The position numbers and the translations under genes are program-made. Positions 13,196 through 19,722 of a stretch of DNA of 19,722 nt are shown here, one piece after another; the stretch's first letter is position 1, and each line of letters opens with the position of its first letter. Under the pieces are notes generated by a model, which saw nothing but the letters and a program-made list of their open reading frames with translations, did no database searches and was not told where the DNA came from. This DNA comes from an uncultured Faecalibacterium sp. Lineage in GTDB: Bacteria; Bacillota; Clostridia; Oscillospirales; Ruminococcaceae. Location: NCBI GenBank assembly GCA_934525735.1, contig CAKSZM010000030.1, positions 1-19,722 of the forward strand, written 5' to 3'.

Positions 13196-13286
13196 AATCC
13201 TACAGGGTGCCCCGCTGTGCAGGAGCCGGGCAGCCCCGCGCGTAAATGAAAAATGGTAAATGAAAAAGACCCAAAGGGGGTACAAT

Positions 13287-14942
13287 ATGCCAAAAGCAGC
13301 CCACAAAGTCGTGGTCATCGGGCACCGCAACCCGGACACCGACTCCATCTGCTCGGCCATCGCCTATGCCGAGCTGAAAAATAAGACCAGCGATCTGGTC
13401 TGCGAGCCGCGCCGCGCCGGCAAGATGAATCAGGAGACCGAGTTCGTGCTCAAGAAGTTCGGGGTCAAACCGCCCCGCATGTGCACCGACGTCAACCCCA
13501 AGATCCGCGATGTGGACTACCGCGAGATGCCCGGCATCCCCGGCTCCACCAGCCTGCGCAAGGCGTGGGAGATCATGCGCGACCAGCAGATCGACACTCT
13601 GCCCGTCACCAGCCCCGACAACGAGCTGGAGGGCGTGATCACCGTGAAGGATATCGCCACGGCCAACATGGACGTGTTCGATACCGGCATCCTCGCCAAG
13701 AGCCAGACCAGCTTCAAGAACATTCTTGAAACGCTGGACGGCACCATGGTGGTGGGCCGCGAGAGCGATATCTGCACCACCGGTCACATCCGCATCGGCA
13801 CCGCCACGCCCGAAATGCTGGAAAGCACCGTGGAAAAGGGCGACATCGTCATCCTGACCAACCGCTATGAGAGCCAGCTGTGCGCCATTGAGAAGGAAGC
13901 TTCCCTGCTCATCATCTGCAACGGCTCCAAAGTGGGCCGCACCATCCAGCGCATCGCAGACGAGACCGGAGTCTCCATCATGACCACCCCGGTGGACACC
14001 TACGCCGCCGGCAAGCTCATCAGTCAGTGCGCACCCATCTCCTATTATATGACCCGCGACGACATCATGAAGTTCACCCTCGTCACCCCGGTGGCCGATG
14101 TCACCCGCGTGATGGCCAAGGTGCGCCACCGCTACTTCCCCATCCTCGACGAGGACGGCAAATACTGCGGCATGGTCAGCCGCCGCAACATCATCAATCT
14201 GCGCAAGCGCCGCATCATTCTGGTGGACCACAACGAAGCCACACAGGCCGTGGAGGGCTTTGATCAGGCCGAGATCCTGGAGATCATCGACCACCACCGC
14301 ATCGGCAGTCTGGAAACCAGCGGCCCGGTGTACTTCCGCAACCAGCCCGTGGGCTGCACCGCCACCATCGTCACCCAGATGTACGACGAGAACGGCGTGG
14401 AGATCCCGCCCCAGACGGCCGGTCTGCTGCTGGCGGCTATCCTGTCGGATACTCTGATGTTCCGCAGCCCCACCTGCACCCCCGTGGATGAAGCCAGCGC
14501 CCGCCGTCTTGCCAAAATTGCCGGGGTGGACATCAATGAGTTTGCCAATGAGATGTTCGAAGCAGGCGAAAAGCTGGACGGCAAGACCGCCGAGGAAGTG
14601 TTCCTGCAGGATTTCAAGGTGTTCATGTGCGGCGATATCCGGTTCGGTGTGGCGCAGGGCAGCTATATGACCCGCAAGAACCTTGTGGCTGCCGAAAATC
14701 TGCTGCGTCCCTATCTGGAAGAAGCCCGCAACAAGCAGAATGTGGAGGATATCTACATGCTGCTCACCGACGTGCCCAAGGAAGAGAGCGTGGTCATCTG
14801 CTCCGGCCGCTATGCGGGCGAAGTGCTGACCGACGGCTTTGAAGTGCAGCCCGCCGAGGACAGCAGCTGGACTCTGCCGGGCGTCGTGAGCCGCAAAAAG
14901 CAGTTCATCCCCGCCCTCATGTCGGCTTATCAGGAGCTGTAA
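13287..14942 (+). CDS. ppaC: Manganese-dependent family II inorganic pyrophosphatase with regulatory CBS-DRTGG-CBS insert
   Basis: The 551-aa enzyme hydrolyses pyrophosphate to two phosphates, pulling biosynthetic reactions forward. The metal-binding DHH core is split: HRNPDTDSI (His13, Asp17, Asp19) at the start, DHN at 314-316 and DHHRIG at 335-340. The DHHA2 domain ends with SRKKQ (535-539), which binds substrate. Between them lie CBS1 (about 75-130, MRDQQIDTLPVT, VITVKDI), a DRTGG domain (about 135-245) and CBS2 (about 252-305, YMTRDDIM, VRHRYFPILDEDGKYCGMV). Such inserts make the enzyme sensitive to AMP, ADP and diadenosine polyphosphates. I chose the ATG at 13287 (AAAGGGGG 6 bases upstream) because the motif then falls at the usual position. 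It is cytoplasmic and translationally close to acyP. Confidence 0.95.
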   Translation: MPKAAHKVVVIGHRNPDTDSICSAIAYAELKNKTSDLVCEPRRAGKMNQETEFVLKKFGVKPPRMCTDVNPKIRDVDYREMPGIPGSTSLRKAWEIMRDQQIDTLPVTSPDNELEGVITVKDIATANMDVFDTGILAKSQTSFKNILETLDGTMVVGRESDICTTGHIRIGTATPEMLESTVEKGDIVILTNRYESQLCAIEKEASLLIICNGSKVGRTIQRIADETGVSIMTTPVDTYAAGKLISQCAPISYYMTRDDIMKFTLVTPVADVTRVMAKVRHRYFPILDEDGKYCGMVSRRNIINLRKRRIILVDHNEATQAVEGFDQAEILEIIDHHRIGSLETSGPVYFRNQPVGCTATIVTQMYDENGVEIPPQTAGLLLAAILSDTLMFRSPTCTPVDEASARRLAKIAGVDINEFANEMFEAGEKLDGKTAEEVFLQDFKVFMCGDIRFGVAQGSYMTRKNLVAAENLLRPYLEEARNKQNVEDIYMLLTDVPKEESVVICSGRYAGEVLTDGFEVQPAEDSSWTLPGVVSRKKQFIPALMSAYQEL

Positions 14943-14944
14943 AA

Positions 14945-15271
14945 ATGTTCGATTTTCTTAAACAGAAAGACCGTACCCCGCCCGCTTTGCCGGAGGGCAC
15001 TGTGCGCCGCCGCTATTCCATCTCCGGGCAGGTACAGGGGGTCGGGTTCCGCTACCGCGCCCGCTATGCCGCCCAGACATTGGAACTGACCGGCTGGGTG
15101 CAGAACGAGGACGACGGCAGCGTGACGTTGGAAGTACAGGGCAGCGAGGAAAAATTCCCGCAGCTGTTCGACATGATCCAGAAAAGCGACTATATCCAGA
15201 TCACCGGTCTGCGTGAAAAAGACCTGCCCCCGGATCCATGGGAGCGCGGCTTTTCGGTGCGCGGGTACTGA
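14945..15271 (+). CDS. acyP: Acylphosphatase
   Basis: The 108-aa protein has the small alpha/beta fold signature GQVQGVGFRYRARYAA with the phosphate-binding Arg36, and GWVQNEDDGSVTLEVQG with Asn54; both catalytic residues are kept. Acylphosphatases hydrolyse carboxyl-phosphate bonds such as acetyl- or carbamoyl-phosphate. The protein is slightly longer than the family norm (about 90) because of an N-terminal extension of roughly 20 residues. It starts 2 bases after the ppaC stop, and its AGGAG site lies within the last ppaC codons, so the two are co-translated. The pairing joins two cytosolic hydrolases of high-energy phosphate compounds. Confidence 0.93.
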   Translation: MFDFLKQKDRTPPALPEGTVRRRYSISGQVQGVGFRYRARYAAQTLELTGWVQNEDDGSVTLEVQGSEEKFPQLFDMIQKSDYIQITGLREKDLPPDPWERGFSVRGY

Positions 15272-15276
15272 CATAC

Positions 15277-15312
15277 AAAAAATGGCTGACACGTTTGTGT
15301 CAGCCATTTTTT
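15277..15312. terminator. Bidirectional terminator between acyP and the C39-like gene
   Basis: A perfect 16-bp stem (15277-15292 with 15297-15312), loop GTTT, ends in six T residues on either strand. It serves the convergent genes that stop at 15271 and 15322. Confidence 0.92.
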
Positions 15313-15321
15313 GATGATGAT

Positions 15322-15993
15322 TCAGCCTGCAATTTTCAGCGGAGAGTTCTCGGTCCAGATGGTGCCGTCCAGCAGCCGGGTCACGGCCAGTGTGCCGTTC
15401 ACGTTCACACGGGCGGGGTCCAGCGCGTAGAAGTCGCTTTCCTTCAGGTGTGCGGGATCGGCGGAAGCGTCCACGCCCACCACGCAGATCCAGTGACCGT
15501 AGGTGTCGCTGGTGGCAATGTGCGGATAGTTGACCTGATTCCAACCGGAGCCAGTCAGGTGGTACTCGTAGGTAGAGGTGCGGTTCGTGTGGCGGGAAAC
15601 GCCGCTCACCGTGGTATTTTTCAGATGTACGATCACCGGCCGCCCGGCGGAAAGCTCGCTGTAGAGCTTGTGCAGGCAGTCGGAAAGACTGCCCGAATAG
15701 CCGTAATAGCCGCCCGCCGACCACACTGCACCATTCGACCACATACCGCTGCCGGAAGAGACTTTGCCATCCAGAATGGTGCGGGCATAGCGCAGAGCAT
15801 ACCAGCTGCACCGGCCGGAGGTCTGGTTTCCGATGGAAAGGATCTGACTGTGCTGGAATTCCAGCAGGTCGATGCCGTGAGTCTCTTTCAGGGCGGCGGC
15901 GTGGGCGCGGGGCGCAGCCAGAGCCAGCAGCAGGCACAGCGCCAGAACCGCTGCCGCCAGCCGCTGCGCCGCGCGGGCGGTACAGTGTTGCAT
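15322..15993 (-). CDS. Secreted C39-like cysteine peptidase family protein
   Basis: The 223-aa protein starts with a long Ala/Leu-rich signal peptide (about residues 1-33, ending RAHAA). The mature part has GNQTSGRCSWYALRYARTIL with Cys62 at the head of a helix, then RPVIVHLKN, TYGHWICVVGVD with His167 and YALDPARVN with Asp192. This Cys-His-Asp order and spacing is that of C39/papain-like peptidases. No transporter, bacteriocin or double-glycine leader gene is nearby, so it is more likely a stand-alone wall or extracellular enzyme. The ATG at 15993 has AAAAGGA about 11 bases upstream; the ATG at 16005 is an alternative but overlaps that site. A longer reading to 16851 is antisense to the lipoprotein gene and was rejected. 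Confidence 0.75.
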   Translation of the reverse strand: MQHCTARAAQRLAAAVLALCLLLALAAPRAHAAALKETHGIDLLEFQHSQILSIGNQTSGRCSWYALRYARTILDGKVSSGSGMWSNGAVWSAGGYYGYSGSLSDCLHKLYSELSAGRPVIVHLKNTTVSGVSRHTNRTSTYEYHLTGSGWNQVNYPHIATSDTYGHWICVVGVDASADPAHLKESDFYALDPARVNVNGTLAVTRLLDGTIWTENSPLKIAG

Positions 15994-16027
15994 GGGGATG
16001 CACATCCTTTTCTTGATTTTCGACCTG

Positions 16028-16036
16028 ATTTTACCA
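16028..16036 (-). promoter_or_regulatory. Extended -10 promoter of the C39-like gene
   Basis: On the minus strand TGGTAAAAT (16036-16028) is an extended -10, about 35 bases before the start codon; the -35 region is weak. Confidence 0.5.
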
Positions 16037-16296
16037 TATAAAAGTGGTGGAATTGTGTGAAAAATGGTCATTTTGTCAAAAATTATGTGAAGCGGGTTCC
16101 GACACAACAAATGTCCACCCGCGCAACCGTTTCCTCCGTCACGGGCAGGCTTTTCCCCGCCCTGAAAAAAGAGAGTGGCCGTCCGGTAAAGAATCTTTGC
16201 GAAATAAGGACAGTGTATCTCAATACTGCAACAAAAAAGTCGCTGTTTCATTGATTTTGAACGAAAATGTTTCGGAAACTTTATGCATCTTCTCAA

Positions 16297-16326
16297 TTGA
16301 CAAAACCAACTGCTGTCGGATACAAT
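16297..16326 (+). promoter_or_regulatory. Promoter of the lipoprotein gene
   Basis: A perfect TTGACA (16297-16302) and TACAAT (16321-16326) are 18 bases apart. The leader of about 88 bases contains a small hairpin, CTGCCG-GATACG-CGGCAG (16342-16359). Confidence 0.75.
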
Positions 16327-16420
16327 AAGGCCAGAACAACACCTGCCGGATACGCGGCAGAGTGTATCAAACATGCAACAAATATGCAACAAAATTCCGC
16401 AATGACAGGAGGTTTCCAAG

Positions 16421-16891
16421 ATGAAAAAACTGCAAAAACTGTCCGCTCTGCTTCTGGCCTGCGCCATGGTGGTGCTGCTGTTCACAGCCTGCTCCGGCGG
16501 GTCGGCTCCCAGCGCAGAGGCAAAGGCAGAAGCCGAAACCATGAATGCCATCAACGCAGAACGCACGGATAAGCTGCCCAATGACCCGGAACTGAAGCAG
16601 GAAGCAAAAACATTCCTGGATTCCGCTGTGGACGTGAATACCGGGTGGCTGAATGTATTGAATTCGGTCAAGATAGACCGTAACAATGCTGGAGTGTATT
16701 CTATTCGTGTGGTCGTAAAGGTTGAACGTGTTGCTAAGATCCTGGATGATATTTTCGGCGTAGTACATACGAAGGATAAAAACGTGGACATTTCCGCAGT
16801 CGGCCACTGGACCAAGGTCGGCGTGGCAGCCAAGGTCGTGCAGGGCAACACCTATGTCTGCGTGGCAATTGAAGTGAACCCGAACGCCTGA
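16421..16891 (+). CDS. Small lipoprotein with a shortened CAP/SCP-like domain
   Basis: The 156-aa protein begins with a lipoprotein signal (MKKLQKLSALLLACAMVVLLFTAC), and Cys24 is the likely lipidated residue. The mature part starts with AETMNAINAERTDKLPNDPELKQEAKTFLD, which reads like the first helix pair of CAP (SCP/PR-1) domains (N..ER..L..DPEL...A). It ends with VGHWTKVGVAAKVVQGNTYVCVAIEV, like the last CAP strands. The middle, which normally bears the GEN and SPGH motifs, is absent or replaced by a short region, so the domain is reduced to about half. Part of the gene (about 16655-16765) is AT-richer than its neighbours. AGGAGG lies 7-8 bases before the ATG. It is single, with its own promoter and terminator. 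Confidence 0.75.
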   Translation: MKKLQKLSALLLACAMVVLLFTACSGGSAPSAEAKAEAETMNAINAERTDKLPNDPELKQEAKTFLDSAVDVNTGWLNVLNSVKIDRNNAGVYSIRVVVKVERVAKILDDIFGVVHTKDKNVDISAVGHWTKVGVAAKVVQGNTYVCVAIEVNPNA

Positions 16892-16951
16892 CCGGACAGT
16901 CCGGCAGGAGGACCCCAAAACAACCGTTGAGTTTCCAATCGCGTGCAATTT

Positions 16952-16981
16952 GCCGGGGAGCAGCCGCTCCCCGGCTTTTTT
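16952..16981 (+). terminator. Rho-independent terminator of the lipoprotein gene
   Basis: A perfect 10-bp GC-rich stem (16952-16961 with 16966-16975), loop AGCC, is followed by six T residues. It separates the lipoprotein gene from the jet operon. Confidence 0.93.
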
Positions 16982-16989
16982 GCGCCATT

Positions 16990-17021
16990 TTGTGACAAAC
17001 TCTGCCCATTTGTGGTACAAT
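16990..17021 (+). promoter_or_regulatory. Promoter of the jet operon with two TTGT..ACAA dyads
   Basis: GTGACA (16992-16997) and TACAAT (17016-17021) are 18 bases apart, with TGG before the -10 making it extended. The -35 sits in TTGT-G-ACAA (16990-16998) and the -10 overlaps TTGT-GGT-ACAA (17010-17020). Their centres are 21 bp apart, two helical turns. Confidence 0.65.
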
Positions 17022-17059
17022 AAGCACGATATCCAATCGTGGACAGAAAGGACGTTTCC

Positions 17060-18490
17060 ATGCAGCTGTTTGAACTGGTGTCGCCCCGGCTGTTCCGCCC
17101 GCTGGCGGGGCCGAACCGGGCCTTTTATGCCGAACTGCTGCTTTTGCTGTGGGAAGAGTGCCGCCATACTGCGGACTACAGCATTTCCCGCAGCGAAGCA
17201 GTCTCCCGTGCCGAAGATTATTTTGCCGCGCTGGCAAAGCCCCTTGCGCTGGACGCCGACGGCGCCGGCGATGAGGACGAGCAGCCCACCCGCGACCCGC
17301 ACACGCTGGCCGTGGGCTTTCTGCTGCGGCTGCGCCGCACCGGCTGGCTGGAAGAACAGCCCGGCAGCTACGAAGGCGAAGCATCCCTTGCCTTTGTGCC
17401 GGAGACGGCTCCCCTGCTGGAAGCACTGGAAGAGATCCTGAACCCCCGCGTGGTCACCTACACCGGCAAGCTGTACAAGGCATGGCAGCTGCTGGGCAGC
17501 ATCGGGCAGGAAAAAAGCCCCTACGAAAACGTACTGCGGGAGGTGGACGCCGACCTTGAAACGCTGAACAAATCCCTCCGGGCGCTCAATGCGTCCATCG
17601 GGCATTACATCGACCGGCTCACCCGCAACCGCACCCCGCAGGAAGTGCTGGAACTGTTCGACCAGTACGAGGAAAAAGTGGTGGCCGCCGCCTACCACCG
17701 CTTCAAGACCAGCGACAACCTGTTCAACTACCGCGCCTATCTGGAAGAAGAACTGGACGTGTGCGAGGAGACCGAACTGCCCCGCCTTGCCTTTGATTAC
17801 GCCCGTGTGGAGCGCTGCGCGCCGAACGAGGCCGCGCCCCGGGTCAGGGCGCTGATCCAGAAGCAGCGGGACGCGCTGGAAGAGATGAGCCTGCTCATGC
17901 GCCAGATCGACGAAAGCCACATCCGCTACCGCAAACGTGCCGTGCAGCGGGCGCAGTTTTTGCTGCTGAGCGACCGTTCGTCGCAGGGCAGCGTCACTGC
18001 CCTGCTGCGCCGCTACGCCGAGGACATCCGCACCCCGGAACAGCTGTTCGAGCCGGACGACGGCCCGGTGGCAAAGCGGCTGCACCTGTACCCGGCGGCG
18101 GTGTTCGGGGAGAAATTCCTCTACCCGCCCGCCGCACAGCGCACCGCCGAGCCGCTGGCTCCGGTGCACACCGAAACCTTTGACCCCGAACAGCTGCGCA
18201 AGGAGCAGCAGTTGCTGTTGGATTACGCCCGTCTTGCCGTCACCGAGGAGAACGTCTCCCTGCTGGCGCGGCAGGCGCTGGCCGCCCGCCCGCAGGTGAA
18301 CGCCGCGGCGCTGGCCGACGAATATCCGAACGATTTTGCCCGCATCATCGGCCTGCACACCTATTCGCAGTCGCCCCACCGGGACTACGATATCACGCTC
18401 ACCGGCAACTGGGTGGAACGCGGCGGCTTCCGCTTCGAGGACTTTATTCTGACCCGCCGCAGAGAGGAAAACACACATGGCAACGATTGA
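17060..18490 (+). CDS. jetA: Wadjet defence system subunit JetA (kleisin-like)
   Basis: The 476-aa protein starts MQLFELVSPRLFRPLAGPNRAFYAELLLLLWEE, which matches the N-terminal winged-helix region of the JetA group annotated as DUF5716. A helical, charged middle follows (about 120-320: KSLRALNASIGHYIDRLT, YEEKVVAAAYHRF, LIQKQRDALEEMSLLMRQID), and a C-terminal domain ends SPHRDYDITLTGNWVERGGFRFEDFILTRR. In Wadjet, JetA plays the kleisin role that links the SMC-like JetC heads; the complex recognises small circular DNA by loop extrusion and JetD cuts it. I chose the ATG at 17060 (GAAAGGA about 8 bases upstream). Its end overlaps jetB by 14 bases. The family match is from recognition, supported by the order of the next two genes. 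Confidence 0.88.
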   Translation: MQLFELVSPRLFRPLAGPNRAFYAELLLLLWEECRHTADYSISRSEAVSRAEDYFAALAKPLALDADGAGDEDEQPTRDPHTLAVGFLLRLRRTGWLEEQPGSYEGEASLAFVPETAPLLEALEEILNPRVVTYTGKLYKAWQLLGSIGQEKSPYENVLREVDADLETLNKSLRALNASIGHYIDRLTRNRTPQEVLELFDQYEEKVVAAAYHRFKTSDNLFNYRAYLEEELDVCEETELPRLAFDYARVERCAPNEAAPRVRALIQKQRDALEEMSLLMRQIDESHIRYRKRAVQRAQFLLLSDRSSQGSVTALLRRYAEDIRTPEQLFEPDDGPVAKRLHLYPAAVFGEKFLYPPAAQRTAEPLAPVHTETFDPEQLRKEQQLLLDYARLAVTEENVSLLARQALAARPQVNAAALADEYPNDFARIIGLHTYSQSPHRDYDITLTGNWVERGGFRFEDFILTRRREENTHGND

Positions 18491-19079
18491 TCTGCTGGAA
18501 GAAACCGCCAATTATCTGCTGAACCACTGCTTTCTGCTGGGCTGCTTGGAAGACCAGCGCGCAAAATACCTCTACGTGCAGGATCATCTGGACGAGGTGC
18601 GCGCCGTATTCCGGCCGCTGGGCTACTCGGTGTTGCTGTACCCCGCGCCCATGCAGGCGGCGGCTCTGGTCAACGGCCACGAAGGCAGCCAGGCACGGCT
18701 GCTGAAATACGAGAGCATCCTGCTTTTGGTGCTGCGCCTGCTCTACCTGCAAAAGCGCGAGAGCCTTGCCGCCAGCGCCGACGAAGTTCTGGTGACGGTG
18801 GAAGAGGTGCAGACCGAGCTGCAGAAGATGAACCTGCCCCGCAAGCTGGATCAGAAAACGCTGGAAAACCTGATGCGCACCCTGCGCCGGTACAATCTGG
18901 CGCGGCCCGTGGGCCGGCTGACCGGGCTGGACAGCCGCATCGAGGTATTCCCCACCGTGCTGCTGGCGCTGCCGGACGCCGACCTGGCCGATGCCGCCGC
19001 CGAGAGCAGCCGCACCCGCACCGAACTGGGCCTGTATGAACGCGCTGATGAAACGAATCCCGGGGAGGCAGAAGAATGA
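18477..19079 (+). CDS. jetB: Wadjet defence system subunit JetB (DUF4194, MukE-like)
   Basis: The 200-aa protein has the length and pattern of DUF4194/MukE-like subunits. A helical start MATIDLLEETANYLLNHCFLL is followed by a winged-helix core (AKYLYVQDHLDEVRAVFRPLGYSVLLYP, then ARLLKYESILLLVLRLLYLQKRE). A second winged-helix has EVQTELQKMNLPRKLDQKTLENLMRTLRRYNLARPVG and ends in IEVFPTVLLAL. The acidic tail is probably disordered. In the complex JetB binds JetA and helps bring DNA to the JetC heads. It starts inside the end of jetA (14-base overlap) and its stop overlaps jetC (ATGA), so translation of the three is coupled. GAGAGG lies about 10 bases before the ATG. Confidence 0.9.
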   Translation: MATIDLLEETANYLLNHCFLLGCLEDQRAKYLYVQDHLDEVRAVFRPLGYSVLLYPAPMQAAALVNGHEGSQARLLKYESILLLVLRLLYLQKRESLAASADEVLVTVEEVQTELQKMNLPRKLDQKTLENLMRTLRRYNLARPVGRLTGLDSRIEVFPTVLLALPDADLADAAAESSRTRTELGLYERADETNPGEAEE

Positions 19080-19722
19080 TCGAACTCAAACGCCTGAAAC
19101 TCATCAACTGGCACAACTTTGAAAATGTCACCTTTGACTGTGCCCGCCTGACTTATATGATCGGCGTCAACGCCGTGGGCAAGACCACCATTCTGGACGC
19201 CATCCGCTACTGCCTGACCACCAACCGCAATTTCAACGCGCTGGGCAACAAGAAGAGCGGCCGCACCCTGCAGGGTTCCGTCCATGCCAAGCAGCGCGGC
19301 GAAAACGCCTACCGCCGCCCCGGCCATACCGTGGCCTACATCGGCGCGGAGTTCTACGACAGCGTCAAGCGCACGCCCTTTGTCATCACGGTGCGGGTGG
19401 AATCCGAAGGCCCCATGCAGGAGCTGCACCCCGGCGACCAGACATGGTATATCTCCGAGGACGGCTGCACGCTGGAACAGCTGCCCTTCATCGACCCGCG
19501 CACCGGCGCGCCCAGCGCAAAAGAGGACTTCAAGCCCGAAAAAGGCCGTCTGTCCTACACCCGCAGCCCCAGCGAAGCCCGCGACCGCATCTGCCGGGCG
19601 CTGGGCATCGGGCGCGCATCCAGCCCGCTGGGCAAAAAGTTCAACGAGGTGTTCCAGATGGGCACCAGCATGGACGAGATCCCCAACTTCCGGGAATTTC
19701 TGTACCAGTACATCCTGCCCCA
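19076..19722 (+). CDS. jetC: Wadjet defence system subunit JetC (SMC-like ATPase), N-terminal part
   Basis: The frame is open to the window edge (about 215 residues). It begins MIELKRLKLINWHNFENVTF, the first strand of an SMC/MukB/RecN-type head. A Walker A motif GVNAVGKTT (30-38, Lys36) follows, then TILDAIRYCLTTNRNFN. Intact JetC proteins exceed 1000 residues, with a long coiled coil and a C-terminal Walker B, so most is missing here. It would be the ATP-driven motor of the complex. GGGAGG lies 7 bases before the ATG, and the start overlaps the jetB stop by 4 bases. The nuclease gene jetD should lie beyond the window. Confidence 0.93.
   Translation, partial: MIELKRLKLINWHNFENVTFDCARLTYMIGVNAVGKTTILDAIRYCLTTNRNFNALGNKKSGRTLQGSVHAKQRGENAYRRPGHTVAYIGAEFYDSVKRTPFVITVRVESEGPMQELHPGDQTWYISEDGCTLEQLPFIDPRTGAPSAKEDFKPEKGRLSYTRSPSEARDRICRALGIGRASSPLGKKFNEVFQMGTSMDEIPNFREFLYQYILP

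Larger units (their letters stand above)
15994..16420. other. AT-rich intergenic region with divergent promoters
   Basis: These 427 bases between divergent genes hold a minus-strand promoter near 16028 and a plus-strand promoter at 16297-16326. The middle (about 16100-16290) has short unlinked palindromes, such as GGGCAGG..CCCGCCC near 16143 and CGAAA-ATG-TTTCG at 16262-16274, but no reading frame with a ribosome binding site. I see no RNA gene that I can support. A short ATGCAACAAA motif occurs twice close to the lipoprotein start (16374 and 16384). Confidence 0.6.

Noticed and set aside
16257..16276. LexA-box-like sequence GAACGAAAATGTTTCGG
   Set aside because: The half-sites are 6 bases apart rather than the 4 expected for the Firmicutes GAAC-N4-GTTC box, and no SOS-type gene follows closely.
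16044..16328. A possible 94-aa gene in the AT-rich gap
   Set aside because: It has no ribosome binding site, an odd composition, and overlaps the promoter of the lipoprotein gene.
16367..18511. A 714-codon minus-strand reading frame
   Set aside because: It is antisense to the lipoprotein and jetA, crosses a plus-strand terminator and promoter, and has no recognisable domain.
1..19722. CRISPR arrays, tRNA or rRNA genes, insertion sequences, phage genes
   Set aside because: I saw no regularly spaced direct repeats, tRNA-like cloverleaf with a T-loop, rRNA segments, transposase or phage motifs.

Overview
The window looks like chromosomal DNA of a GC-rich gut Clostridia lineage, most likely Faecalibacterium or another Oscillospiraceae/Ruminococcaceae relative. 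This is an inference from GC-rich codons, strong AGGAGG-type ribosome binding sites, sigma-A-like promoters in AT-rich gaps, and a REP-like palindromic element of a kind I associate with these genomes. No rRNA, tRNA, CRISPR array, insertion sequence or phage gene was seen. Almost every gene is of chromosomal type and intact. Two genes are cut by the window edges: cstA on the left and jetC on the right.

Left part (1-4320). The 5' part of a CstA peptide/pyruvate-type transporter gene lies on the minus strand, followed on the same strand by a LysR-type regulator with its own terminator. Facing the regulator is a plus-strand operon of four genes: a 74-aa orphan, a ketopantoate-reductase-family protein, a 142-aa orphan and a histidine phosphatase. 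The two -35 boxes are only 11 bp apart. A 17-bp bidirectional terminator closes the operon.

Middle (4323-12268). A minus-strand pair encodes an MMPL/RND membrane protein and an exported heptad-repeat protein. Divergent from it is a MATE transporter gene with a long structured leader, two small hairpins and then a terminator-like stem, which could be a guanidine-IV (mepA-type) riboswitch. Next come a REP-like cloverleaf palindrome, a peptidase S51 family gene, and a second MATE gene on the minus strand with a perfect TTGTATACAA palindrome at its promoter.

Right-centre (12269-16981). Two secreted proteins with cysteine-peptidase-like features (one in permuted His-before-Cys order, one C39-like) flank a tight pair encoding a CBS-domain family II inorganic pyrophosphatase and an acylphosphatase. 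A 427-bp AT-rich gap precedes a small lipoprotein that looks like a shortened CAP/SCP-type domain.

Right end (16982-19722). A strong promoter drives three overlapping genes that I read as the Wadjet (JetABC) SMC-like defence complex against plasmids and foreign DNA: JetA (kleisin-like), JetB (MukE-like) and JetC (SMC-like ATPase with an intact Walker A). The nuclease gene jetD is expected just beyond the window. This is the main accessory system in the window. It is a known family, but its promoter carries two evenly spaced dyads that may be regulatory.
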